A program made the position numbers and the translations under genes. A stretch of 64,000 nt of DNA, taken from assembly GCA_002390705.1 (NCBI GenBank), contig DGQA01000012.1, positions 1 through 64,000 on the forward strand, given 5' to 3'. Numbering within the stretch: position 1 is the first letter of the stretch; each line of letters starts with the position of its first letter. The notes under the pieces are model-generated. The model had not been told where the DNA came from and did no database searches. It worked only from the letters and a program-made list of their open reading frames with translations. Below are positions 25,956 to 34,134 of this stretch, one piece after another. The DNA comes from Actinobacteria bacterium UBA4426. Lineage in GTDB: Bacteria; Actinomycetota; Actinomycetes; S36-B12.

Positions 25956-26216
25956 ATGCTGGTACTGAGTCGCAAGGTTGGCGAAAGCATTGTGATCGGC
26001 GATGACGTGGTCGTAACCATCCTTGAGATTCGCGGCGATCTGATCAGGGTAGGAATAGATGCACCGAAAAGTGTAAAAGTGCACCGCAGTGAAGTATTCG
26101 AGGCGATTGAGGCAGCGAACAAGGAGGCTGTTGCGCCAACTCTTGAGGCTATGTCTGAGTTTGCTTCAGCGATTAAGGACCTTCCGCTTCTGCCAAAAAT
26201 TGAAGACCCCGAGTGA
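25956..26216 (+). CDS. csrA: Carbon storage regulator CsrA
   Basis: An 86-residue RNA-binding translational regulator. The first 50 residues are classic (MLVLSRKVGESIVIGDD, RVGIDAPKSVKVHRSEV). The C-terminal extension of about 30 residues is longer than in enteric CsrA (61 residues) and may carry the FliW-binding surface, as in FliW-dependent CsrA. It closes the flgN unit. The leader of flagellin A, with clustered GGA motifs over its ribosome binding site, is the obvious target. Confidence 0.95.
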   Translation: MLVLSRKVGESIVIGDDVVVTILEIRGDLIRVGIDAPKSVKVHRSEVFEAIEAANKEAVAPTLEAMSEFASAIKDLPLLPKIEDPE

Positions 26217-26231
26217 TCCAGTTACTTGTCA

Positions 26232-26262
26232 CCATTTATCCAGCAGTTACGGCTATAAATGG
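26232..26262. terminator. Inverted repeat between convergent csrA and PH-domain gene
   Basis: CCATTTAT at 26232-26239 and ATAAATGG at 26255-26262 form an 8-bp AT-rich stem with a 15-base loop in the 51-base gap between convergent genes. There is no T-tract, so a role as terminator is only suggested by position. Confidence 0.35.
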
Positions 26263-26267
26263 CCGAT

Positions 26268-26768
26268 TTAGCGCTGGGCAATGAGCGCACGGATCTGTTG
26301 AGCCACGTTGTCCGGACGATTAATGGGTTCGGTTCGTAGCTGCTTAATCCCCACCCCGGAAATCGTTAGTCTCCCGTAATTGAAGGCTCGACCGAATGGC
26401 CCTTGCGCGATATCTACACCTTCAATTTTGTTGAACTCAAGGGACTCTTTGTTCCGAAAGATAAACGTCCGCACCAACTGGATCTTCTCTGAATCGATCG
26501 TTATACGAAACATCACCCAATTCAGAAAGCTCAGTAACGGGAATAACAGCAGTAGCAGAGTCAGTAAAAGCGCAATGGATGCATTTATCTGAATCAATGT
26601 GATCACACCCACGACAAAAATAACGGAGAACCAGATGCCCACCGTGACTAGAATCGCGCGACCCGAGGCACGGCCCTGTTCGAGGATCACCCCATCGAGT
26701 GAACCCTTGCTTGGGCCTTGATCGGCACTTTTATCGAAGCTAGGATCCATGCCACTATCGTAGACCAT
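26268..26768 (-). CDS. Bacterial PH-domain membrane protein
   Basis: A 166-residue protein with a polar N-terminus, two membrane helices (about 38-60 and 62-85) and a C-terminal bPH-type beta-barrel domain (about 88-165: FRITIDSEKIQLVRTFIFRN, then FGRAFNYGRLTISGVGIK), like YdbS/YdbT-type proteins of unknown function. Two starts, 26768 and 26750, are possible. It interrupts the flagellar cluster on the opposite strand and may have no motility role. Confidence 0.75.
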   Translation of the reverse strand: MVYDSGMDPSFDKSADQGPSKGSLDGVILEQGRASGRAILVTVGIWFSVIFVVGVITLIQINASIALLLTLLLLLFPLLSFLNWVMFRITIDSEKIQLVRTFIFRNKESLEFNKIEGVDIAQGPFGRAFNYGRLTISGVGIKQLRTEPINRPDNVAQQIRALIAQR

Positions 26769-26884
26769 GGGTTAACTTTCAGGTGGCCCGTCTTTACGGC
26801 CAGTATTTTTTTACGCGTGAATATGTATCTCGTGGAACCTGCAGTTCCCGCGTGGTGGTCCTGACGCATGAAAGGATGGCGTGT

Positions 26885-27574
26885 GTGAGTGGAGTGAGTT
26901 GCGGACATGTGAGTGGAAATCCGGTAGTCCACTACGTGGGGATTGATCCTGGCAATCATTTGCCTCTCATGATTGCCCTGGATTCTCGCGGTCGGCACTG
27001 GCTCACCGATGGCACCCGATCCACTGTCGTCTACCCTCCCATGAGGGAAAACTCAGGTGTCGGCGCGGTTTCCTTCGCTTATGACTATTCGGTCGATGGG
27101 GCTACGTCATTACTTTCTGCGGTCGACCCCATCAAAACTAAGGAACTTCCTTACGACTCGTTGATCCACGTGAACTGGTTGATCCTTGCGGTGTACCGAA
27201 TGGTGCAAACACACCCACGCGGTACGTTAGGAATCAACAGGGCCGTGTTAGATCACGATCCCCTATTTGCCAGTAATCAGTTGCGCGTGAAAATTCAGGG
27301 AGCGGAAAAGCTGTATTTAATTAAGCGACTGCGGCCGCGACAAAGAGGACATTTTCTAATCGAAATCATTGCTCGAGATAATGAACAGGTGATGCTGCTC
27401 GCAGAGCACACAGTTTTGGGCTTGATACTCAACAAGACATTGGAAGTGCGCGTCGGTGCCGCGGAGCAACAAGCTCGCGAAATCATGGCAGAGGTACTCG
27501 AATTTATTTGGGAATGCAACACCGACCAGCGAAACATCGCCATGAACAACACGTCACAAGACGATCGAGGTTAA
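26885..27574 (+). CDS. Protein of unknown function within flagellar cluster
   Basis: A 229-residue protein that I do not recognise. It has no signal peptide or membrane helix. The N-terminal half is beta-rich (HYVGIDPGNHLPLMIALDSR, then RHWLTDGTRSTVVY) and the C-terminal half, KIQGAEKLYLIKRLRPRQRG followed by HFLIEIIARDNEQVML and a helix, ends in a charged tail. The GTG at 26885 with AAAGG upstream is the preferred start; an ATG three codons earlier and still longer forms are possible. It is convergent with the small coiled-coil gene downstream. It has no FliA-type promoter that I can see. Confidence 0.6.
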   Translation: MSGVSCGHVSGNPVVHYVGIDPGNHLPLMIALDSRGRHWLTDGTRSTVVYPPMRENSGVGAVSFAYDYSVDGATSLLSAVDPIKTKELPYDSLIHVNWLILAVYRMVQTHPRGTLGINRAVLDHDPLFASNQLRVKIQGAEKLYLIKRLRPRQRGHFLIEIIARDNEQVMLLAEHTVLGLILNKTLEVRVGAAEQQAREIMAEVLEFIWECNTDQRNIAMNNTSQDDRG

Positions 27575-27584
27575 CGCGACAAAA

Positions 27585-27923
27585 CTAAAGGGCTAAGACG
27601 TCGTCACTAGCGGGATCTTTTTCAGCCATATCCTCACGTAACTTGTCCAAGCTTGACTGCAATTTGCGGTTATTCGAGGCTTCTTCGTCGATTTGAATAT
27701 TTAATTCGGTAATTCGAAGATTTAGTCCCTCAATAGTCTCGCGATCTTGTTCAATCTTGATGGCATGTTGAGCTTGCACTTCTACCATTTCGCGTTTGAA
27801 CTCCGCCGTCGCCATAAAATGCTTCAATTCCAAGCGATCCGTTTCGTTTTTCACGTAGCCCAACATGGCGAGGAGACCCAAACCAGCCACAATGAACACC
27901 AAGAAGAAAATCCAAATCTCCAT
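27585..27923 (-). CDS. Small single-pass membrane coiled-coil protein
   Basis: A 112-residue protein with one N-terminal membrane helix (about 3-23, IWIFFLVFIVAGLGLLAML) and a long charged coiled coil (about 28-100, with ETIEGLNLRITELNIQIDEE). No family is recognised. It is 46 bases downstream of another small single-pass membrane protein gene on the same strand, so the two may form a pair. It could act as a membrane-anchored scaffold. Confidence 0.65.
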   Translation of the reverse strand: MEIWIFFLVFIVAGLGLLAMLGYVKNETDRLELKHFMATAEFKREMVEVQAQHAIKIEQDRETIEGLNLRITELNIQIDEEASNNRKLQSSLDKLREDMAEKDPASDDVLAL

Positions 27924-27969
27924 GAGGCAATGTTATACCTTTATATCGTTTATGGCTATCCCGTTTAAA

Positions 27970-28131
27970 TTATGGGCCCTGAATATTGACACCAATCGTG
28001 TCACTTACCAGTTCATTGACGGAATCATTGAGCATACTTGCAATATATACAAAGCTACCAATGAAGGCCAAAATCATGAACACCTTTGTCACCGGATCCA
28101 TTCCGGCGCCCATTCCAGATTTCCGTGCCAT
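27970..28131 (-). CDS. 53-residue single-pass membrane protein
   Basis: A short gene with ATG at 28131, preceded by a GGGAG-type ribosome binding site, and TAA at 27972-27970. The product begins MARKSGMGAGMDPVTKV, then has one membrane helix FMILAFIGSFVYIASML and a polar tail ending IGVNIQGP. The protein-like hydrophobic profile, start context and same-strand neighbour support a real gene. The family is not recognised. An overlapping frame on the plus strand is its shadow. Confidence 0.6.
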   Translation of the reverse strand: MARKSGMGAGMDPVTKVFMILAFIGSFVYIASMLNDSVNELVSDTIGVNIQGP

Positions 28132-28222
28132 GCCCGCTCCCGTCGCTACTCGCCCCTGTCAGGTCTTCCGACCCAAAAAATCTACCTGCCATTACTCAGC
28201 ACTGATAATCTTGGGGAAAAGC

Positions 28223-28249
28223 CAAACTTCACCGAATATCGGCCGATAC
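28223..28249 (+). promoter_or_regulatory. FliA-type promoter of the APH-like gene
   Basis: CAAACTTC at 28223-28230, 11 bases, then GCCGATAC at 28242-28249. Transcription would start near 28256, 39 bases before the ATG. The TCGGCCGA core is palindromic, so a GCCGATAT is also present on the minus strand, toward the 53-residue gene, without a good -35. Confidence 0.6.
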
Positions 28250-28294
28250 TACTAAAGCGGACGTTTCTCGTTCAGATTTGACAGGAGGAAAGTA

Positions 28295-29437
28295 ATGCCA
28301 TTGATGACGCTATCGCGTGTACCTGATGGCGTGACCGTCGTTGCCTCAGTTGAAAAGGCTGAGCGGCTGGCCGAGCGAAAGAAAGCTCCTCCGCTCCTCA
28401 TTCTTGAATCGCTACAGGCCTATTTGGATGAAATGGGATTTGGTACGGGTGAACTGCTGTGGGGCCGGCTCGGGATGCAGCGGTCTTCAGGTAGTTTCCA
28501 CCTCGCACGCGATGAAAACGTTCAATTTGTGCTCAAGCGACGCCTCGATGGCCCCCAGCCCAGCGATGTCATGAGCTTGGAAGACGAGATCTCTCTGTTA
28601 AGGATTCTTCGGGAGAACAATCTTCATTCGCCCGAAATATTACACGTGTGCAACGACACCAGCATAATTGGTGCGCCCTTCTATCTCAGTGCTTTCCTAC
28701 CCGGAGCTCGGGTTGTTAATTCAATTCCAGATGCCCTGAACAATGTTGAAGACAAGGTGGGGATGTCCCGTCGCGCCATCGATGACCTGGCCCGGATTCA
28801 AGTGGAGATCAGCCCAAAGCAAGTTGAAGGTCTCGATCATGGAGGCAGCGATTTGCGCAAACTCGTTTTGGAATCCAAACGTCTCGCCCGTAAACTCAAA
28901 ATGCGCCGTCTGCCCGGATTCGAGATCCTCGGGGACTACTTGTTAGAAAATTGCCCCGAAAGCCGACCCGCGGTCCTTAGCCACGGCCGCTACGGAATGC
29001 AAAATCTGTTGTTTATGACTCAGCCCCCTCCGACTATTTCTGGGGTTTTCGGCTGGGAACGTGCCACCGCATGTGACCCCCTGATGGATCTGGGGTACTT
29101 CACGGCCACCTATTCTGCCCGCGACCTCCCACCAACTCCGCTGGACACCGCACCCGTCACTCGCGACGAAGATGGATTTCTCTCTCGAAACGAGCTCGTC
29201 AATGTGTTCCGAATAGCAACGCACCTAGATACCGCACCCCTACCGTGGTTTCAAACCTATTGCTTGTGGCGGGAGGCTGTGCAGCTGGAGGCGATCTTTG
29301 AAAGGCTGATGAACAAGGAACCTGTCCCGAGTAAATCCTTCGCCCTATCGCTGCGCGATGGCGTCCCAGCCATCCTCGCTAACGCTGCCCACTTCTCTAA
29401 GGTAGATGGAGTTGAGGCGACAGCCCCGAAGCGCTAG
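28295..29437 (+). CDS. APH/ACAD10-type phosphotransferase-fold protein, likely pseudokinase
   Basis: A 380-residue protein with the aminoglycoside/choline-kinase-like fold. The N-lobe shows RSSGSFHLARDENVQFVLKR (glycine-loop and beta-3 Lys region, about 68-88) and the helix-C Glu in SLEDEISLLRIL. The catalytic loop is LSHGRYGMQNLLF: the HGD Asp is Arg232, while the following Asn237 is kept. The metal-binding Asp that normally precedes WE is Gly253 (FGWERATACDPLMDLGYF). Both essential acids are therefore missing. The ATG has AGGAGG upstream. With a FliA-type promoter and a place inside the flagellar cluster it may serve as a scaffold or sensor in motility. Confidence 0.75.
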   Translation: MPLMTLSRVPDGVTVVASVEKAERLAERKKAPPLLILESLQAYLDEMGFGTGELLWGRLGMQRSSGSFHLARDENVQFVLKRRLDGPQPSDVMSLEDEISLLRILRENNLHSPEILHVCNDTSIIGAPFYLSAFLPGARVVNSIPDALNNVEDKVGMSRRAIDDLARIQVEISPKQVEGLDHGGSDLRKLVLESKRLARKLKMRRLPGFEILGDYLLENCPESRPAVLSHGRYGMQNLLFMTQPPPTISGVFGWERATACDPLMDLGYFTATYSARDLPPTPLDTAPVTRDEDGFLSRNELVNVFRIATHLDTAPLPWFQTYCLWREAVQLEAIFERLMNKEPVPSKSFALSLRDGVPAILANAAHFSKVDGVEATAPKR

Positions 29438-29457
29438 GAATCGGTGGGCATAATTCC

Positions 29458-29484
29458 TCAATATTTGTTCACTGGAGCCGATGG
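29458..29484 (+). promoter_or_regulatory. FliA-type promoter of the NlpC/P60 gene
   Basis: TCAATATT at 29458-29465, 11 bases, then GCCGATGG at 29477-29484. Transcription would start near 29491, 39 bases before the GTG, the same leader length as predicted for the APH-like gene. Confidence 0.65.
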
Positions 29485-29529
29485 CTAGGTTAATAAAGCG
29501 CGATGCGATGCGCCTAATCGGGAGTCAAC

Positions 29530-30192
29530 GTGAGTATCAACGATGTCATGGCGCGGATCGGAGCGATCCGCTCCCGGCTGGAACTTCCCCCGTTACAAAC
29601 TGGATCTGCACTGCCCATGACTGGGTCGAATGCGATCGCAGCCAACTCGCAATTTCCCGGCCCGACCGCGGGGGATTTTCAGTCCACCCTCGCCACAATG
29701 ACGGGAATGGTCCCCAGTTTCCCGGGTTCGCAAAGTCAAATGAATCCATTGTCTCAGCCTCCTGGCAATGGAATGCTGTCCTCGGATGCGCAACTTGGCG
29801 CACGAATGTCTCAATATGCTGTGAACTTCGTGGGGGTGCCTTATGTGGCTGGTGGGAATAACCCCACAACAGGTTGGGATTGTGCGGCTTTTACCGAATG
29901 GATCGCCCAGCAACACGGGCTCTCAATTCCACCCGTGTCTTGGCAGCAGATCAAAATTGGTGAACCAGTGGCCTCACTTGAGCAAGCTCGAGCTGGTGAC
30001 CTGGTCTTCTTTCACGAACCTTCTGGGCACAACCGGGATCCTTCCCCCCTCAAGGTTAACCATGTTGGCCTCTATCTGGGCGACGGCCGCATGGTCGAAG
30101 CCGCCAATCCGAGCGCGGGCACTCGAATCAGCGACGTAAGTGTTGAAAAACTTGTCGGGATCCGGCGCCTCGCCGGCCCATTTAATGGTTAA
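29530..30192 (+). CDS. NlpC/P60 peptidoglycan hydrolase of the flagellar cluster
   Basis: A 220-residue protein with a helical N-terminal 20 residues (VMARIGAIRSRLELP), a Pro/Ser/Gly-rich linker to about residue 90 and a C-terminal NlpC/P60 cysteine peptidase domain. Catalytic Cys is in GWDCAAFTEW and His in NHVGLYLGDGR; AGDLVFF is also typical. There is no signal peptide, so it is probably exported through the flagellar type III apparatus and cuts cell-wall peptides for the rod, taking the place of FlgJ. The GTG start has GGGAG upstream. It has its own FliA-type promoter and directly precedes flgB. Confidence 0.82.
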   Translation: MSINDVMARIGAIRSRLELPPLQTGSALPMTGSNAIAANSQFPGPTAGDFQSTLATMTGMVPSFPGSQSQMNPLSQPPGNGMLSSDAQLGARMSQYAVNFVGVPYVAGGNNPTTGWDCAAFTEWIAQQHGLSIPPVSWQQIKIGEPVASLEQARAGDLVFFHEPSGHNRDPSPLKVNHVGLYLGDGRMVEAANPSAGTRISDVSVEKLVGIRRLAGPFNG

Positions 30193-30236
30193 ACCTTCGG
30201 CCTCGAAAAGAATTTGGTTTGTCTGCGGGAAAAGTC

Positions 30237-30263
30237 TCAGATGCCCCACTAGCTGGCCGATAA
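30237..30263 (+). promoter_or_regulatory. FliA-type promoter of the flgB-flgC-fliE basal-body operon
   Basis: TCAGATGC at 30237-30244, 11 bases, then a perfect GCCGATAA at 30256-30263. Transcription would start near 30270, about 69 bases before flgB. Confidence 0.68.
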
Positions 30264-30338
30264 AATCTCTGAGCAGGAAGCTCGCCTCACTCGCCAAGGA
30301 TTTGGCCCAATTACCTTCATTGGTGAACGGGATCTCAC

Positions 30339-30695
30339 ATGGACTTTGGCTTGGTAAACCCGGCGGTACGCATCGCTCTTGACGGATTAATGATGCGTCA
30401 AGAAGCAATTGCGAATAACGTAGCGAATCTGTCTACGCCCAACTACACGGCAACCAACATCGAGTTTGAGGGCGCATTGAGTGCAGCCCTTGACATGCCC
30501 GGTTCTGGCTCAGCCACGACGCAAAGTTTTGTGAGCGTCATTGCGTCGGAAGCTCCCCGAACGCAGGATGGCAACAACGTCAGCCTCGAAGAACAAACCC
30601 TGTTAGGCACGGAAACTAACCTGCGGCTAGAGCTCGCTTTGCGCGCCGCCGAGGGAAGATTTACGGCCATGAAAAATGTCTTGGGCGGTAGCTGA
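30339..30695 (+). CDS. flgB: Flagellar basal-body rod protein FlgB
   Basis: A 118-residue proximal rod subunit. The N-terminal MMRQEAIANNVANLSTPNYT is the rod-protein signature. The C-terminal helix ETNLRLELALRAAEGRF is a variant of the usual QN..Y pattern. It starts the long basal-body operon; flgC begins two bases after its stop. Length is at the lower end of the family (about 115-138). Confidence 0.92.
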   Translation: MDFGLVNPAVRIALDGLMMRQEAIANNVANLSTPNYTATNIEFEGALSAALDMPGSGSATTQSFVSVIASEAPRTQDGNNVSLEEQTLLGTETNLRLELALRAAEGRFTAMKNVLGGS

Positions 30696-30697
30696 TC

Positions 30698-31120
30698 ATG
30701 CTGTCGATTTTTAATATTTCAAGTACCGGCATTAATTTTTATAAAAACTCCCTAGATGCGATTGCCCACAATGTGGCCAACGTAAACACGGTCCGGACCA
30801 TGGATGAAGGTGCCGTGCGTCGCCAATCGGTGGTCGGAACTGCAGACACATCGCCTGTACCAAACATGATCGGGACCGGCGGCACCGTGGGAGGCGGAGT
30901 TTCCTTTAAAGTGGTTCAATCCTCTTCAGCAGTGGGGCTGGTCACTTACGATCCGGAAAATGTACTTGCTAACGCAGATGGGTACGTTCGCCGCCCTGAC
31001 ATTGACTTGACGACCGAGATGGCCGACATGATTATTGCTCAGCGCGGCTATCAGGCAAACCTAGCGGTAGTTCAACGCGCGACCGAGGCTTACCAAGCCG
31101 CACTTCAGTTAGGCAGATAA
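30698..31120 (+). CDS. flgC: Flagellar basal-body rod protein FlgC
   Basis: A 140-residue proximal rod subunit. The N-terminus FNISSTGINFYKNSLDAIA followed by HNVANVNT matches FlgC, and the C-terminus has YVRRPDIDLTTEMADMIIAQ and RGYQANLAVVQ. It lies between flgB and fliE, the conserved order. Confidence 0.95.
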   Translation: MLSIFNISSTGINFYKNSLDAIAHNVANVNTVRTMDEGAVRRQSVVGTADTSPVPNMIGTGGTVGGGVSFKVVQSSSAVGLVTYDPENVLANADGYVRRPDIDLTTEMADMIIAQRGYQANLAVVQRATEAYQAALQLGR

Positions 31121-31123
31121 CCC

Positions 31124-31486
31124 ATGACCTTCAGTATTCCCGGAGTCTCACTCTCTACAGCGTTACCTCCGCTTCCTCCCACACCCCCCAGCCCAAGTAT
31201 CAGCCCGGGGGCGATTCCGTCTGAGGGAGCCGGGGTTGGTGGTGCGGTCACCGGCGCAGGCACCGGATTGGACTTTGGATCTAGCTTGGCAAGCGCAATG
31301 GATCAATTGGGCGCACTCCAACAAAACTCTGACGCCCTTGCCACCAAAGTGGCCACGGGTGAATTAAAGAATCCACATGAATACCTCATGGCGGCACAGG
31401 AAGCATCAATTGCCACCCAGACCGCTGTCGCTGTGCGAAATAAGGCACTCGAAGCTTTTAGTGAAATCATGAGGATGCAACTGTGA
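31124..31486 (+). CDS. fliE: Hook-basal body complex protein FliE
   Basis: A 120-residue adaptor between MS ring and rod. The C-terminal half (GELKNPHEYLMAAQEASIAT, QTAVAVRNKALEAFSEIM) is diagnostic. The N-terminus is Pro/Ser/Gly-rich (PPLPPTPPSPSISPG) and longer than usual. Its stop overlaps the GTG start of fliF by four bases. Confidence 0.93.
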   Translation: MTFSIPGVSLSTALPPLPPTPPSPSISPGAIPSEGAGVGGAVTGAGTGLDFGSSLASAMDQLGALQQNSDALATKVATGELKNPHEYLMAAQEASIATQTAVAVRNKALEAFSEIMRMQL

Positions 31487-33102
31487 TCGAGACCTTAAAA
31501 ATTTTCGGCACGAGGGCAATCACAGCCCTTCGCCTATTTAGCCCCGGACAAATCACCGCCATTGTCATCGGGATTCTCGCTTTGCTCGTAGGCGCAATGG
31601 TCTTGTTGCGGGTGACTGCCTCCCCGCTTACACCGCTCTACTCAAACCTGTCCAGTGAAGACGCGGTCGCGATCACTGAAGAACTTGATATTCAGGGCAC
31701 AGCATATGAGCTGAATGCAGGCGGTACCCAGATCCTTGTTGCCCCAGAAGACGTCTCTGCAACCCGATTGACCATGAGTGCGGCCGGACTCCCTGCCGAC
31801 GCCGGTAGCGGTTACTCCTTACTCGATGAGCAAGGCATGACTACTTCTCAATTCATGCAAAACGTTACTTTCCAACGCGCACTCGAAGGCGAACTGTCCT
31901 CAACCATCGAAGGAATTGATGGCGTACGGTCGGCAACTGTCCTCCTTGCAATTCCAGCGGAAACTGTGTTTACCCAGGCATCAGATAAGCCGACGGCGTC
32001 CGTACTCATTTCCATGGGTGGAAGTCAAGTTATCGATGGCGAACAGGTCCAAGCAATCACCAATTTGGTGGCCTCCGCCGTACCTGGATTGGCCCCAGAA
32101 AAAGTCAGCGTCTCGGACTCTTCTGGAGTGTTGCTCTCCGGTGGCGGGGTTTCAGGCGCGGCATCCGTGTCCCAGGGTGCCCGAATCGAGAAAGGCCTCA
32201 TTGAATCTGCACAAACGATGCTGGACAAAGTTTTGGGCCCTGGTGTTTCCACTGTCACAGTTAACGCCGATCTTGAATTTGACCAAAGGTCTACAACCAC
32301 TCAAGAGTACGCTTACCCCGAAGAATTACCCCCGCTCACGGGGCAAACAAACACCGAGACCTACACGGCAACTGACAACAGCGCAATCGAAGGCCCCGTC
32401 GTAGGCGACCCGCCCGCTGTGATCGGTGAAGGCACTACTACCGATTCTGAGAACGACTATGAAAAAACATCGACAACTCAAACAAATCCAATTAACAGCA
32501 CCATCACGGAACGAATAGGTGCACCCGGAGACATTCGCAGGCTCACCGTTGCAGTTTTGGTCGATGCCGCAGTCCCAGCAGCCTCATTTGGTGAGGTTGA
32601 GGCGATCGTGGCCAACGCGGTCGGACTCAATGCGGAGCGTGGAGACGCAATTCAGGTTTCCCAGGTGGTATTCGACACCTCCGCGGCTGACGCTGCCGAA
32701 GAAGCTGCTGCTGAAATTCTGGCAGCGGAGGCAGGTGCCGCAACTTTCGACCTCATACGCCAAATCGGTATAGTAGTCTTAGTTCTAGCGGTCCTAATTT
32801 TGGGCATACTTTCACTTCGTCGCCAGCGCCGAACGATGATCGACATGGGAACGCTTGAAGCCCAAGGATTCGGAGGCCCCGTCGTGCTGGAGAGTCTCGA
32901 TGAAGATGGTCAGCAAATTGAAGAAACTGCTGTTCCCGTGTTGGTAGGAGCGGGTGGAGTTCCCCCAGTTGAGGGAGAAGAAGAATTCATCCCGAGCTAC
33001 ATTAAGAACGCCGGATCTGCAACCTATGACACTCTCCGGGACTTTGCCACCGAAGAACCAGAGCAGGTCGCTAAGGTCCTGCGTACCTGGATTGCGAAGT
33101 AG
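31483..33102 (+). CDS. fliF: Flagellar MS-ring protein FliF
   Basis: A 539-residue inner-membrane ring protein, the base on which the flagellum is built. It has an N-terminal membrane helix (about 26-46), the ring-building domain with LYSNLSSEDAVAITEELD and TSQFMQNVTFQRALEGELSS, a long periplasmic region with the STTTQEYAYPEE segment, a second membrane helix (about 423-443) and a cytoplasmic tail ending TYDTLRDFATEEPEQVAKVL, which contacts FliG. The GTG start overlaps fliE. Acidic and Ala-rich just before the second helix. Confidence 0.95.
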   Translation: MIETLKIFGTRAITALRLFSPGQITAIVIGILALLVGAMVLLRVTASPLTPLYSNLSSEDAVAITEELDIQGTAYELNAGGTQILVAPEDVSATRLTMSAAGLPADAGSGYSLLDEQGMTTSQFMQNVTFQRALEGELSSTIEGIDGVRSATVLLAIPAETVFTQASDKPTASVLISMGGSQVIDGEQVQAITNLVASAVPGLAPEKVSVSDSSGVLLSGGGVSGAASVSQGARIEKGLIESAQTMLDKVLGPGVSTVTVNADLEFDQRSTTTQEYAYPEELPPLTGQTNTETYTATDNSAIEGPVVGDPPAVIGEGTTTDSENDYEKTSTTQTNPINSTITERIGAPGDIRRLTVAVLVDAAVPAASFGEVEAIVANAVGLNAERGDAIQVSQVVFDTSAADAAEEAAAEILAAEAGAATFDLIRQIGIVVLVLAVLILGILSLRRQRRTMIDMGTLEAQGFGGPVVLESLDEDGQQIEETAVPVLVGAGGVPPVEGEEEFIPSYIKNAGSATYDTLRDFATEEPEQVAKVLRTWIAK

Positions 33103-33111
33103 GTCGCGCCC

Positions 33112-34134
33112 ATGGCACCTATTCGCCCGGAAGAGATCACACCCGCTTATAAAGCTGCCGTGATAGTGGCCCAATTGGGTACTGCCGCAGCCCGACCCGT
33201 GTTTGCGCAATTGCCCAATGAGGAAATTCAGGCCATCACGGGCGAGGTCGCCCGGCTTAAAGAAGTAGATCCGATGCTTGCACTGGAGATTATCCGCGAG
33301 TTCATCACTTACGCTGCGGGCACTCGAATGGCAGGCAGTGGCGGCCTGGACGTGGCTCGAGATTTACTTGACATGATCTTTGACCAGGCCGAAGCAGACG
33401 AAATGTTCGAGAAAATGGTGAGCTCCATCGCAGAACCACCATTTCATTTCATGCGCAAAATGGAACACTCACAAATCTTGTCCTTCATCAAAGATGAACA
33501 CCCGCAGATCATTGCTGTCGTTCTCGCATATTTGCCATCAGACCTTGCTTCATCTGTTCTTTGTTCACTGCAAGACGAGACGCAGGGCGAAGTTGCCGGT
33601 CGAATTGGCCTCATGGGGCGGGTTAATCCGGACTCAGTTCGCTTGGTCGAAACTGTCCTGAAACGCAAGATGTCCAATGTGCTCGTGACAACGGAATCTT
33701 CATATATCGGTGGTATTGATCCCTTGATCGGGATTATTCAACGCACCGATCGACAGACCGAGAAAGTCCTTCTTGAAAGCATTGAGGAACAAGACCCCAA
33801 ACTCGCAGAGACTATTCGCTCACAACTATTCCTATTCGAAGACGTCAAGAATGTTGACGACAGGTCGCTGCAGTTGATTCTCCGTGAGGTCAATCCGCAA
33901 GACCTTGCCATGTCATTAAAGGGCGTGAGCACGGAACTTCACGAGAAAGTTTTGCGAAATCTTTCCAATCGGGCAGCAGAAATGCTCGAAGAGGAATTGG
34001 AACTTATGGGCCGGGTGCGCCGCAGCGGTGTAGAGGAAGCCCAAGGAAAAATCGTAGCTGTAATCCGGCGCCTTGATGAAAAAGGCGATATTGAAATCAG
34101 CGCTGGTGGTGGTGAAGATGACTTCGTTGTTTAA
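33112..34134 (+). CDS. fliG: Flagellar motor switch protein FliG
   Basis: A 340-residue rotor protein that contacts FliF, FliM and the stator. The EHPQ motif (SFIKDEHPQIIAVVLAYLP) and the C-terminal torque domain with DDRSLQLILREVNPQDLAMS and LKGVSTELHEKVLRNLS are present; the charged residues expected in the torque helix are kept. It ends inside the start of fliH, overlapping by 17 bases. Confidence 0.96.
   Translation: MAPIRPEEITPAYKAAVIVAQLGTAAARPVFAQLPNEEIQAITGEVARLKEVDPMLALEIIREFITYAAGTRMAGSGGLDVARDLLDMIFDQAEADEMFEKMVSSIAEPPFHFMRKMEHSQILSFIKDEHPQIIAVVLAYLPSDLASSVLCSLQDETQGEVAGRIGLMGRVNPDSVRLVETVLKRKMSNVLVTTESSYIGGIDPLIGIIQRTDRQTEKVLLESIEEQDPKLAETIRSQLFLFEDVKNVDDRSLQLILREVNPQDLAMSLKGVSTELHEKVLRNLSNRAAEMLEEELELMGRVRRSGVEEAQGKIVAVIRRLDEKGDIEISAGGGEDDFVV

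Noticed and set aside
27987..28003. Inverted repeat TGACAC-N5-GTGTCA
   Set aside because: It lies within the coding part of the 53-residue membrane protein and far from the next start codon, so an operator role is unlikely.
27986..28255. Plus-strand reading frame of 89 codons
   Set aside because: It is the shadow of the minus-strand 53-residue gene, has no ribosome binding site, and runs through the FliA-type promoter.
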